The position numbers were made by a program, and so were the translations under genes. This document shows positions 21,474 to 29,648 of a stretch of 64,000 nucleotides of DNA, piece by piece. Within the stretch, counting starts at the first letter, position 1. Each line of letters opens with the position of its first letter. The DNA comes from Campylobacter ornithocola (GTDB lineage Bacteria > Campylobacterota > Campylobacteria > Campylobacterales > Campylobacteraceae). Where the stretch lies: assembly GCF_013201605.1 (NCBI RefSeq), contig NZ_CP053848.1, forward strand, positions 682,001 to 746,000, read 5' to 3'. The notes under the pieces are model-generated. The model searched no databases and was not told the DNA's origin. It saw only the letters and a list, made by a program, of their open reading frames with translations.

Positions 21474-21954
21474 AAATTTAGTAAAAAATAGATTTGATTT
21501 TTCTTATCTATTTTTCTATTTATCTTTGATTTTTTATCAAGTACTAAGCTCTGTGTATTATTGGTTACCTCCCTTATTTGGGGTATTGTTTTGTTATATG
21601 ATAGTACTTTTAAAAGAAAAAGAAAGAACTCTAAATAAACTTGATTTTAGGTGGTATTTTTCTTTATTTTATCTTTTATTAATTGATATTATTCACGGAT
21701 TTTATCTTTTTAGTTCATGGATAGCATTTTTCATTTTCTATCATTTTTTTGTCGATTGGTTTAAGGGTAAGTTAAAATTAGGACATTATTTGTTGGTTAT
21801 ATTTACATTTTGTGCTTATATTTTTATTTATCTTTTTGATGTATTTTTAGCATATTTAGATAATAATGAAATTTTAAAATTTGGTATTGAATATTTATGG
21901 TTTTTTATTGTTGAAGCTTTGATTTCTTTTGTTATTTTTAAAGGAAAAATCTAA
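21463..21954 (+). CDS. MreD-like membrane protein
   Basis: A 163-residue protein with about five hydrophobic helices and few charged residues (KEKERTLNKLDFRWY loop). It overlaps ysxC by 11 bases and ends 1 base before the PBP2 gene, which is the usual place for mreD in rod-shape operons. The sequence itself is not diagnostic. It may be a rod-complex component, or simply the Cj0651-type membrane protein of unknown role. Confidence 0.6.
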   Translation: MRSRNLVKNRFDFSYLFFYLSLIFYQVLSSVYYWLPPLFGVLFCYMIVLLKEKERTLNKLDFRWYFSLFYLLLIDIIHGFYLFSSWIAFFIFYHFFVDWFKGKLKLGHYLLVIFTFCAYIFIYLFDVFLAYLDNNEILKFGIEYLWFFIVEALISFVIFKGKI

Positions 21955-21955
21955 T

Positions 21956-23782
21956 ATGCGTATGCGTTTAGTAATGGGTTTTATAGCTTGTTTTTTTATA
22001 CTTTTGCTAGCTAGAGTATATTATATAAGTGTAAAATCTAATGTTTATTATGAAGAAATAGCTAAACAAAATGCTATTAAAACGCAGTTTTTAGCACCTG
22101 TAAGAGGACAAATTTTAGATATAAAAGGCAGGCCTTTAGCGGTAAATAAATTAGGTTTTTCAATTTCTATAAAACCATATTTATATATAAAAAAGAAAAA
22201 CAGAGCCCTTTTAGAACAAGAATTACAGGCTATAGTAGGAGCTTTTCCTGATTTAAATGCCACCAAACTCAAAAAAGCTTATATAAAGGCAGATTCTTAT
22301 TATAATCAAGATTATATTGAAGTAGTGTCATTTATAGAATATGATTCAATGATTAAACATTTTACAAAGCTTAATTTGCGTGAAAATATGCAAGTAAAAT
22401 CCACTACTCAAAGATTTTATCCATACGATGCTTTAGCTAGTCATGTTATAGGTTATGTTGGGAAAGCAAATTTAAATGATATGAATGAGAATGAAATTGC
22501 AAGATTAACTAGTTATGTGGGACGTAGCGGAATAGAGCGTTCTTATAATGAAATTTTACAAGGTCAAAAAGGTGAAAAGGTTAGTAAAGTAAATGCATTA
22601 AATAAAGAAATAGAAGAGCTTTCTTATAAAAAACCCATCTCGAGTAATATCACATTAAGTATTGATCTTGATTTACAAGAATATTTAGCTAATATTTTTG
22701 AAAATTTAGCAGGTGCAGCAATAGTAATGGATATAAAAAGTGGAGCTATTTTGGCAGCAGGTAGTTTTCCTGAGTATAATTTAAATCCTTTTGTTACCGG
22801 TATTAGCCAAGAAGAGTGGGATAAGCTTTCTAATGATTTAAATCATCCTTTTACTAATAAACTTATAAACGGACTATATCCCCCAGGTTCAGTTGTAAAA
22901 ATGGGTACAGCTTTAGCATTTTTAGATAGTGGTAGGGTAGGTGAAAATCACAAGTATTTGTGTGATTCTAATTTTGAGCTTGGTGGTAGAAAATTTAGAT
23001 GTTGGAAAGCCATAGGTCATGGCTATATGGCTATGAATGATGCTATTAGAGAAAGTTGTGATGTGTATTTTTATAAAGGTGCTTTAGAGGTTGGCATTGA
23101 TACTATTAGTTCTGTTTTTGAAAGGATAGGTTTTGGAGCAAAAACAGGAGTAGATTTACCTAATGAATTTATAGGAACAGTGCCTAGTAGGATTTGGAAA
23201 AAAGAAAAATATAATCAACCTTGGTATCAAGGGGAAACTTTAAATACTAGTATAGGTCAAGGAGATTTTCTCGCTACACCTATGCAAGTGGCTAAATTTA
23301 CAGCTATGATTGCCACAGCTAAAAATATCACACCGCATTTTTTACATAGTATTGATGATAATGCCACTAAGATAAATTTTGACAATAATGAAAATGTTTT
23401 TACTACATTTGAGTTATCAAAACTCCCACTTTTAAGACGTGCAATGTATGAAGTGGCAAATGTTGATGGGGGAACTACGGCAAGATTTTTACGAAATTCA
23501 CCTATAACCATAGCAGCCAAAACAGGAACGGCACAAGTGGTTGGAATTTCTCAAAGTGAAAAAAAGCGTATTAAAGAAGAGGATTTGGAGTATTTTTTAA
23601 GATCTCATGCTTGGATTACTTCTTATGCACCTTATGAAAAACCACAATATGTAGTAGTAGTTTTAATCGAACATGGAAAAAGTGGTAGTAGTACAGGAGG
23701 GCCTATACTTGCTAAAATTTATCAAAAACTTATAGATTTGGGTTATATTGATAAAAAATATATCAAGAAAAAGACTAAATAA
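21956..23782 (+). CDS. mrdA: Penicillin-binding protein 2 (elongation transpeptidase)
   Basis: Inner-membrane transpeptidase that cross-links peptidoglycan in lateral wall growth. One N-terminal membrane helix (about 4-24) is followed by the PBP dimerisation domain and the transpeptidase domain. Catalytic motifs are SVVK (PPGSVVKMGTAL), SCD in RESCDVYFYKGAL (the SxN box position) and KTG (AAKTGTAQVVG). I chose the ATG at 21956 (MRMRLVMGF) with AAGGA upstream; an in-frame start at 21929 would add nine residues that run into the mreD-like gene. The end overlaps convergent queA by 8 bases, with no visible terminator. Confidence 0.93.
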   Translation: MRMRLVMGFIACFFILLLARVYYISVKSNVYYEEIAKQNAIKTQFLAPVRGQILDIKGRPLAVNKLGFSISIKPYLYIKKKNRALLEQELQAIVGAFPDLNATKLKKAYIKADSYYNQDYIEVVSFIEYDSMIKHFTKLNLRENMQVKSTTQRFYPYDALASHVIGYVGKANLNDMNENEIARLTSYVGRSGIERSYNEILQGQKGEKVSKVNALNKEIEELSYKKPISSNITLSIDLDLQEYLANIFENLAGAAIVMDIKSGAILAAGSFPEYNLNPFVTGISQEEWDKLSNDLNHPFTNKLINGLYPPGSVVKMGTALAFLDSGRVGENHKYLCDSNFELGGRKFRCWKAIGHGYMAMNDAIRESCDVYFYKGALEVGIDTISSVFERIGFGAKTGVDLPNEFIGTVPSRIWKKEKYNQPWYQGETLNTSIGQGDFLATPMQVAKFTAMIATAKNITPHFLHSIDDNATKINFDNNENVFTTFELSKLPLLRRAMYEVANVDGGTTARFLRNSPITIAAKTGTAQVVGISQSEKKRIKEEDLEYFLRSHAWITSYAPYEKPQYVVVVLIEHGKSGSSTGGPILAKIYQKLIDLGYIDKKYIKKKTK

Positions 23783-24803
23783 TTAGCATTCCATCGCCAT
23801 ATGAGTAAAAACGATAGTTATTTTCTATAGCTTTATGATAAAGCTCTAAGGTTTTTTCTCTACCCATAAATGCTGCTACAAGCATAATTAAAGTCGATTT
23901 TGGTAAGTGAAAATTAGTAAGCAAATAATCAAGTCTTTGCGGTGTATTTTGTGGGTGCAAAAACAAATCACAAAAACCTTCTTTTGTTTTTTTTCTATGA
24001 TAGTATTCTATACAACGAGTAACAGTAGTGCCAACACCTAGTATTTTCTTAGAAGAATTAATCAAAGCACAAACTTCATCATCAATATGAAAAAATTCTG
24101 AATGCATTTTATGCTCACGTATATCTTCACATTCTACACCTTTAAAAGTTCCTGCACCAACATGCAGTGTAATGGTGTGGATATTGTGATTTATTTTAAG
24201 CCCATCAATCATCGCTTCATCAAAGTGCAAGCTGGCAGTGGGTGCTGCAACTGCACCTTGATTTTTAGCAAAAATACTTTGATAATTAATGTTATCTTGT
24301 GCTTCATCTGATCTTTTAATATATGGCGGTAAAGGCACATGACCTATTTTTTCTAAAATTTCAAAAACTTCATGATGATTAAGTTTTTTATCACCATTAA
24401 AAAATTCCACTTCTCTTGTACCATCATCGTGTAATTTTTTAATTTTAACTTTTAAAGAATTTTCAAAATATAAAATTTGTCCTTCTTTAACCTTACCACG
24501 AATTTGAACTAAAAAATCATTGTTTTTTAAAGGGTGATTAATAAAAAGTTCTATTTTACTACCACTTTCTTTGGTTCCATAAATTCTTGCTTTAATGACT
24601 TTGGTATCATTAAAGATGATTTCACAAGGTGGTAAAATTTTAGCTAAGTCCTTAAAATGTAAATGTGAAATTTGATCTTTACACCTTTCGTAAACTAAAA
24701 GCTTAGCATTTTCTTTAGGTAAGATGGGAAAATTTGCTACAAGCTCGCTTGGTAAGTCATAGTCATAACTAGAAAGCAAAAGATCTTTATTAATCATTTT
24801 CAT
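23775..24803 (-). CDS. queA: tRNA preQ1-ribosyltransferase-isomerase (S-adenosylmethionine:tRNA ribosyltransferase)
   Basis: Makes epoxyqueuosine in tRNA from preQ1 and the ribosyl part of SAM. Family stretches YDYDLPSELVA, FNDTKVIKARIYG, GQGAVAAPTASLHF (here KNQGAVAAPTASLHFD), HVGAGTFKGV and NFHLPKSTLIMLVAAF are clear. At 342 residues the length is normal. The start overlaps tatC by 14 bases; an ATG two codons later (24797) is equally possible. Confidence 0.95.
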   Translation of the reverse strand: MKMINKDLLLSSYDYDLPSELVANFPILPKENAKLLVYERCKDQISHLHFKDLAKILPPCEIIFNDTKVIKARIYGTKESGSKIELFINHPLKNNDFLVQIRGKVKEGQILYFENSLKVKIKKLHDDGTREVEFFNGDKKLNHHEVFEILEKIGHVPLPPYIKRSDEAQDNINYQSIFAKNQGAVAAPTASLHFDEAMIDGLKINHNIHTITLHVGAGTFKGVECEDIREHKMHSEFFHIDDEVCALINSSKKILGVGTTVTRCIEYYHRKKTKEGFCDLFLHPQNTPQRLDYLLTNFHLPKSTLIMLVAAFMGREKTLELYHKAIENNYRFYSYGDGMLII

Positions 24804-25530
24804 CGTCTTCTTTTTGACTAGGATTGACTTTTTTTGCTATATAAATAGAAATTCCATAAAGTCCACACAAAGGTACAGCCATTAAAAATTGTGATATAAC
24901 ATCAGGTGGTGTCATCATAGCCGAGAAAACAAAAATCACTAAAACAGAAACCCTAAAATGTTTTTTCAAAAAAGTATCATCAATAAGTCCAAGTTTAGCA
25001 AAGAAAAAGGTTATTACAGGCATTTCAAAAGCCAAACCAAAAGCAATTACTAATTTAGTAAAAAAGCCTACATATAAACCTATACTAATTAAAGGCTTAA
25101 AATCTTGGGTTTGCACCCCAAAATCAATCAAAAATTTAAAAGCCAAAGGTATAACTATATAATAACAAAACAAAGCACCAAGTGCAAACATAATACTAGC
25201 AAAGCTTACAAAAGGTACTACTAGTCTTTTTTCGTTATCATAAAGTCCAGGTGCTACAAATTTCCAAAACTGCCAAAAAATAACCGGTAAAGAAATCAAA
25301 AAAGCTGTAAAAAATGAAACCTTCATCGCAGTAAATAAAGGCTCTTGTAGCTCAACGAAGGTCATTTGTCTTGAAATTTCAGGTAAGGCTGCTTCAACAG
25401 GTGCTTTTAGTATGTCTATAATATAGTTATTAAAACTAAAACATATAAAAAACATCACAACAACACAAGCAACACTTATAAATAATCTTTTTCTAAGTTC
25501 TACTAAATGTGGTTTTAATTCTTCAAACAT
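24790..25530 (-). CDS. tatC: Twin-arginine translocase subunit TatC
   Basis: Six-helix inner-membrane receptor for twin-arginine signal peptides. The N-terminal HLVELRKRLF and the FWQFWKFVAPGLYDNEKR loop are TatC hallmarks, and the conserved glutamate lies in AFGLAFEMPV. It follows tatB by 2 bases. tatA is not in this window. Confidence 0.95.
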   Translation of the reverse strand: MFEELKPHLVELRKRLFISVACVVVMFFICFSFNNYIIDILKAPVEAALPEISRQMTFVELQEPLFTAMKVSFFTAFLISLPVIFWQFWKFVAPGLYDNEKRLVVPFVSFASIMFALGALFCYYIVIPLAFKFLIDFGVQTQDFKPLISIGLYVGFFTKLVIAFGLAFEMPVITFFFAKLGLIDDTFLKKHFRVSVLVIFVFSAMMTPPDVISQFLMAVPLCGLYGISIYIAKKVNPSQKEDDEND

Positions 25531-25532
25531 TC

Positions 25533-25925
25533 TTAGTTTTCCATTTTCTGAGTATTTTTTTCATCTTTTTGAATTTTTTCTTCAAGATTAGAAAGTTCTT
25601 GTATATCTTTTTCTAAATCATTAATTTCATTTTTTAATTCTTTGGTATTATTTAAAATATCTTCTTTGAGTTGATCAAATTCTTCAAAACTTAGTTTTTT
25701 TCTGATATTTTCATTAGTTTGTGAAAATTCATCTTTGTATTTTTGTGCTTCATCTTTTAATTCTGCTATTTTTAGTTCTTTATTAATACTTGCTTTTGCT
25801 TCATCGATATTGCTTTTAATGGCTTTTAAAATTTTTGCAATTTCAACTATGGTTGAAGGTAATTTTTCAGGCCCAAGCACTAAAATAGCTACAACTAAAA
25901 TAACTAAAATTTCACCAAAACTCAT
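25533..25925 (-). CDS. tatB: Twin-arginine translocase subunit TatB
   Basis: One N-terminal membrane helix (SFGEILVILVVAILVLGPEKLP) with the conserved glutamate and the GPEKLP hinge is followed by an amphipathic helix and a long charged coiled-coil tail. The 130-residue length and the long tail favour TatB over TatA. It is divergent from the arsenic operon. A minus-strand TATAAT at 25999-26004 is a possible promoter, ~75 bases upstream, and would overlap the ars control region. Confidence 0.9.
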   Translation of the reverse strand: MSFGEILVILVVAILVLGPEKLPSTIVEIAKILKAIKSNIDEAKASINKELKIAELKDEAQKYKDEFSQTNENIRKKLSFEEFDQLKEDILNNTKELKNEINDLEKDIQELSNLEEKIQKDEKNTQKMEN

Positions 25926-26022
25926 TATTTTGTCTTCTTTCGCTTGAATGTATGGTTTACATTTTACATAAAAATACTTAAAAATTCTATATACTTTTAT
26001 TATATAAATACATAAAGATATA

Positions 26023-26051
26023 TTGATATATTTATATATTTTTGATATACT
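26023..26051 (+). promoter_or_regulatory. Promoter of the ars operon, with direct TTGATATA repeats
   Basis: A -35 box TTGATA (26023-26028) and a -10 box TATACT (26046-26051) are separated by 17 bases, near the sigma70 optimum. TTGATATA occurs twice (26023-26030 and 26042-26049), and the spacer is a TATA-rich near-palindrome. A site between -35 and -10 is where ArsR repressors bind in related operons, so this is the likely operator. The operator part is inference. Confidence 0.6.
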
Positions 26052-26082
26052 ATGTAAAATTAAAAAAAGGAGAGTATAAAAT

Positions 26083-27024
26083 ATGGAAAAGTTACTTTTT
26101 ATTTTAAAAGATTTTCTTGTTTTATTTGCTGAGATTTCTATCTTATTTGTTTTAGTTAGTGTGGCAGTTGCCTATCTTAATGAGCGCTATGCTAAATTTT
26201 TTAATGAACATCTAAAGAAAGATTCTTTTGTGACATATATAAAAGCTGTAATTTTAGGTTGTTTAACTCCGTTTTGTTCATGTTCAAGTATACCACTTTT
26301 AAATGCTTTCTTAAAAGCTAAGGTTCCACTTGGAGTGTGTATAGCTTATTTAATCACCTCACCCTTAATTAATCCTATTATAGTGGTGATGTTTGTGGTA
26401 AGTTTTGGTTTAAAAATCTCTTTATTTTATGTAGGATTTTTATTTTGTGTGATTTTATTACTTTCTTTTTGTGTTTCTAAAATAAACACTCAAATATTTT
26501 TTAACGAAGATTTTTTAAAAAATGATTTAGAGCAGAAATCAAGCTGCTGTTCTAATGATAATTCTTCTAAAAAAACATGCGAAAAATCTAAATCCATGTT
26601 TGAAACTAATCTTAGAAAAAATAAGATAAAAGAATTGTTTTGGCAAAGCTTTAAAGAATATAAAAAAATATTACCTTATATTATTATAGGTATGGGTATA
26701 GGAGCATTGATCCAGGGTTTTTTCCCAGAGGATTTTTTCCAAAATTACATGAAAGATTATGGTGTTTTAGGTGTATTTATAGCAGCTTTTATAGGAGTTT
26801 TACTTTATATGAACTGCACAGCTATGATTCCTGTGGCATTAGCTTTAACTACCAGTGGAATTCCACTTGGTATAATGATGAGTTTTTTAATAGCAGGTGC
26901 AGGATGTTCTTTACCTGAACTTATTTTACTTAAAAGAATTTTTAAAGTAAGTTTTTTGGTTTTATTTGCTAGTATGATTGTTTTTATAGCAATTAGTTTT
27001 GGACTTTTAATGTTTTTTATATAA
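26083..27024 (+). CDS. arsP: Organoarsenical efflux permease ArsP
   Basis: Membrane permease with eight or so hydrophobic segments, which exports trivalent organoarsenicals such as roxarsone(III) in Campylobacter. The TPFCSCSSIPL signature, the second-half FLIAGAGCSLPELILL and MNCTAM are family hallmarks, with paired cysteines for arsenic. A central cytoplasmic loop is unusually cysteine-rich (SSCCSNDNSSKKTCEKS, ~residues 165-181) and could bind metalloid. An AAGGAG site precedes the ATG. It is the first gene of arsP-arsR-arsC-acr3, the operon type known in Campylobacter. Confidence 0.9.
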   Translation: MEKLLFILKDFLVLFAEISILFVLVSVAVAYLNERYAKFFNEHLKKDSFVTYIKAVILGCLTPFCSCSSIPLLNAFLKAKVPLGVCIAYLITSPLINPIIVVMFVVSFGLKISLFYVGFLFCVILLLSFCVSKINTQIFFNEDFLKNDLEQKSSCCSNDNSSKKTCEKSKSMFETNLRKNKIKELFWQSFKEYKKILPYIIIGMGIGALIQGFFPEDFFQNYMKDYGVLGVFIAAFIGVLLYMNCTAMIPVALALTTSGIPLGIMMSFLIAGAGCSLPELILLKRIFKVSFLVLFASMIVFIAISFGLLMFFI

Positions 27025-27034
27025 GGAATTGATT

Positions 27035-27355
27035 ATGGATGATTTTTTAAAGACAACAGGTGCGATTAATGATGAAAGTAGGATTTTAATTCTAGCTTTT
27101 TTACAAAAACATGGAAAACTTTGCGTATGTGATTTGCAAAGTTCTTTAAATATGAGTCAATCGAGGATTTCAAGGCATTTAAAAATTTTAAAAGAAGCTA
27201 ATTTTTTGGAAGTAGACAGACAAGGAGTTTGGGTGTATTATGGTATAAAAGAAGATTTAAGTATTTTTTGCAAAGATATGTTAAAAAATATCAATAATCT
27301 TTCTTTAAACCTTCCTGAGCTTAAAAGATTTTCTTGTGATTGCCCTAAGGAATAA
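27035..27355 (+). CDS. arsR: Arsenic-responsive repressor ArsR
   Basis: ArsR/SmtB winged-helix repressor that releases DNA on binding As(III). The metalloid site KLCVCDLQ, with its cysteine pair, and the recognition helix region SQSRISRHLKILKEA are clear. Two further cysteines lie in the C-terminal FSCDCPKE. I chose the ATG at 27035 with AAGGA upstream; an in-frame TTG at 27029 would add two residues. It lies 10 bases after arsP and ends 1 base before arsC. Confidence 0.93.
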   Translation: MDDFLKTTGAINDESRILILAFLQKHGKLCVCDLQSSLNMSQSRISRHLKILKEANFLEVDRQGVWVYYGIKEDLSIFCKDMLKNINNLSLNLPELKRFSCDCPKE

Positions 27356-27356
27356 A

Positions 27357-27764
27357 ATGAAAATAGCTTTTATTTGCATTCATAATAGTTGCAGATCTCA
27401 AATAGCTGAAGCTTTGTGTAAAAAAATGTGCAAAGAGATTGGTTTGAATTTAGATGTTTATTCGGCAGGAAGTGATCTTTCTAAAGAAGTTAATTATAAA
27501 GCTATAAGGGTTTTAAAAGAAAAATATACACTTGATATAAGTTCTTATAAGGTAAAGGGTTTTGATAGCTTACCTAAGGATTTAGATATTGTTGTAGGAA
27601 TGGGTTGTGGGGTAGTTTGTCCAAGTGTTAGCGCAAGATACCATTTTGACTTTGGTTTAGAAGATCCTAGTGGTTTTGAAGATAAGGATTTTATTAAAGT
27701 AGTGGAAAGCTTGGAATTAAAACTTAAAGAGCTTTTAGAAAAAATCACACAAGGAGAGCTTTAA
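27357..27764 (+). CDS. arsC: Arsenate reductase (thioredoxin-coupled, LMW-phosphatase fold)
   Basis: Reduces arsenate to arsenite for export. The P-loop CIHNSCR (Cx5R) is near the N-terminus, and the redox cysteines lie in GMGCGVVCPSV, the arrangement of thioredoxin-linked ArsC. The ATG at 27357 has TAAGGA upstream. Starting at 27336 would overlap arsR and is unlikely. It is followed directly by acr3. Confidence 0.93.
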   Translation: MKIAFICIHNSCRSQIAEALCKKMCKEIGLNLDVYSAGSDLSKEVNYKAIRVLKEKYTLDISSYKVKGFDSLPKDLDIVVGMGCGVVCPSVSARYHFDFGLEDPSGFEDKDFIKVVESLELKLKELLEKITQGEL

Positions 27765-28779
27765 ATGCTTGGTTTTATAGATAGATTTTTAACCCTATGG
27801 ATTTTTATAGCCATGGCTTTTGGATTATTTTTAGGATTTATCTTTCCTAATATTACAAATTTTTGGGAGAGTTTTAATTATAATAAAAATAATGTTTTAC
27901 TTATGGTATGTTTGGTTTTAATGATGTATCCACCTTTGGCTAAGGTTGAGTATAAAAAGATATTTAAAATTTTTCATTCTTTTAAAGCTTTAATACTTTC
28001 TTTATTTTTAAACTGGATTTTTGGTCCTATTTTTGATGTTTATATTAGCTTGGGTGTTTTTAAAAAATGATCTTGATTATATGCAAGGCATTATCATCAT
28101 AGGTTTAGCTCGTTGTGTAGCTATGGTGGTAGTTTGGAGTGATTTAGCTAAGGCTGATAAAGAGTACACTGCTGCTTTGGTAGGTATTAACACCATTTTT
28201 CAAATTTTGTGTTTTGCTTTTTATGTGTATTTGTTTTTAGAGTTTTTTCCTTCTCTTTTGGGCTTGAGTTTTCAAAATAACCTAGAAATAAGAATGGATG
28301 AAATTTTGAAAAATGTGGCAATTTATCTTGGTTTACCTTTTTTACTAGGGATCTTAAGTAGGGTAGTTTTTATTGGTTTAAAAGGTAAAGAATGGTTTGA
28401 GCAAAAATTCTTACCCAAAATTAATCCTATTACGCTTGTCACTTTGCTTTTTACTATCATTATTATGTGTTCTTATCGATCAAATGATATTTTTAGTTTA
28501 CCTTTGGATGTATTTAAAATTTGCATTCCTTTGTTTTTATATTTTGTGATAATGTTTTATAGTTCTTGGTTTATAGGTAAAAAACTAGGTTTAAACTATG
28601 AAAAAAACACAGCTATTAGTTTTAGTGCTAGTGGTAATAATTTTGAACTTGCTATAGCTATATCTATTGCATCTTTTGGTATAAGTTCATTACAATCTTT
28701 TGCTGCTATTATAGGTCCATTGATTGAGGTGCCTGTTTTGATTTTACTTGTTAAATGGGCTTTGAAGTTTAAATATTAA
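27765..28779 (+). pseudogene. acr3: Arsenite efflux transporter Acr3, split by a single-base frameshift
   Basis: Together the two frames spell a complete Acr3-family (BASS superfamily) arsenite permease of about 338 codons. The first frame (27765-28070, 101 residues) reads to NWIFGPI and then goes wrong. The second frame (~28030-28779) continues LMFILAWVFLKND, the family cysteine in GLARCVAMVVVW, and the late glutamate in GPLIEVPVLIL. The break is in a T5 run (28030-28034); four Ts would restore GPILMF. It is either a recent mutation or an assembly error, because the rest is undamaged. Loss would remove the As(III) exporter while arsP, arsR and arsC stay intact. Confidence 0.85.
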
Positions 28780-28780
28780 T

Positions 28781-28805
28781 AATACCACTAAAAATTAGTG
28801 GTGTT
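28781..28805. terminator. Terminator between acr3 and hugZ (convergent)
   Basis: Stem of AATACCACTAA (28781-28791) and TTAGTGGTGTT (28795-28805), 11 pairs with one G-T, a 3-base loop, and a T-run after it on the plus strand. It overlaps the hugZ stop codon. Confidence 0.75.
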
Positions 28806-29552
28806 GTTTTTATGAGAGAATTTATGGGGATGTTTACCCTTAATATGAATAATTTTACTATCTTGTATATCATAAGCTTGCCCAAATCCTTTCACAAAGC
28901 GTCCATTGTGGAAGTCAAGTTTAATTAAATGAAAATCAAGCATTGTTCTGATCATCTTTACTGCTTTATCATCTTTTACTTGTTTTTCAAATTCGTCATA
29001 TTTTTTATCAAAATCATTGTCTCTTTCGAGTATGGTTGCACTTGCTTTATAGCGCAATCTTTTTCTTAATGTTACCGAGCTTGCTTTGCATTCATCTTCT
29101 AAAAACATCACTTCAATATTTTTTGGATTTGCTTTGATATTGTTAAAATGCTCGCTGATTTGACTAATGTAAATATAATTTTCAGATTGAAATCTAAAAA
29201 ATGGAGCATAAGAGCAAGTAGTCTCTCCATTTTCTGTTAGTGTTGCTAAAATGATGGAGTTATATTGTGCAATAAAATCATCAATTTCTTGACGTATGTT
29301 TTCTAAATCATCACTTTTTACGCCTAAGCAAAGCTCGATAATCATATCTTTAATAGTATTTTCATTTGCCTTTGTTGGAAAATTAACACGCAATGTTTGA
29401 TCATCATTGTATATAATGTCTAATCCTTCAAAATCAACACTTTGAAGTGTAGTATTTTTGATTGTTTTGGAATTAGAAAATTTTTTACATAAATCTATAA
29501 GATTAGATTGATGATGTGAATTCATGTGTTCTATAATAGTGTTAAAATTCAT
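28788..29552 (-). CDS. hugZ: HugZ-family heme oxygenase
   Basis: Split-barrel (FMN-binding-like) heme oxygenase that opens heme to release iron, as described for Helicobacter and C. jejuni (as ChuZ). The pyridoxamine-oxidase-like stretch ILATLTENGETTCSYAPFFR and the histidine-rich C-terminus (KGKHPHKFSHK), which supplies heme-contacting residues in this family, are visible. The 254-residue length fits. It has an AGAGG ribosome site and its own promoter region. It is adjacent to hemW and not to a heme-uptake (chu) operon within this window. Confidence 0.9.
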   Translation of the reverse strand: MNFNTIIEHMNSHHQSNLIDLCKKFSNSKTIKNTTLQSVDFEGLDIIYNDDQTLRVNFPTKANENTIKDMIIELCLGVKSDDLENIRQEIDDFIAQYNSIILATLTENGETTCSYAPFFRFQSENYIYISQISEHFNNIKANPKNIEVMFLEDECKASSVTLRKRLRYKASATILERDNDFDKKYDEFEKQVKDDKAVKMIRTMLDFHLIKLDFHNGRFVKGFGQAYDIQDSKIIHIKGKHPHKFSHKNNTTNF

Positions 29553-29583
29553 TATATTACCTCTTTTTGGTTTAATATTAAAT

Positions 29584-29636
29584 ACTATATCTTAAAATTG
29601 ATGATACTTTTATATTTTATGAAAAAATATTTTCAT
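29584..29636 (-). promoter_or_regulatory. hugZ promoter region with candidate Fur box
   Basis: A minus-strand -10 box TATAGT (29584-29589) lies 32 bases upstream of hugZ. Further upstream, ATGAAAA/TTTTCAT form a palindrome around AATA (29619-29636), which resembles an AT-rich Fur site. The Fur assignment is a guess from spacing and the heme context. Confidence 0.35.
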
Positions 29637-29648
29637 TATTAAAAAAAT

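Noticed and set aside
23775-23782. Tail-to-tail overlap of mrdA and queA as a sign of truncation
   Set aside because: Both proteins have complete C-terminal motifs and normal length.
28021-28779. Reading the second part of acr3 as a separate transporter gene
   Set aside because: It starts at a TTG inside the first part and lacks the first helices of the family; the two frames together give one normal-length Acr3.
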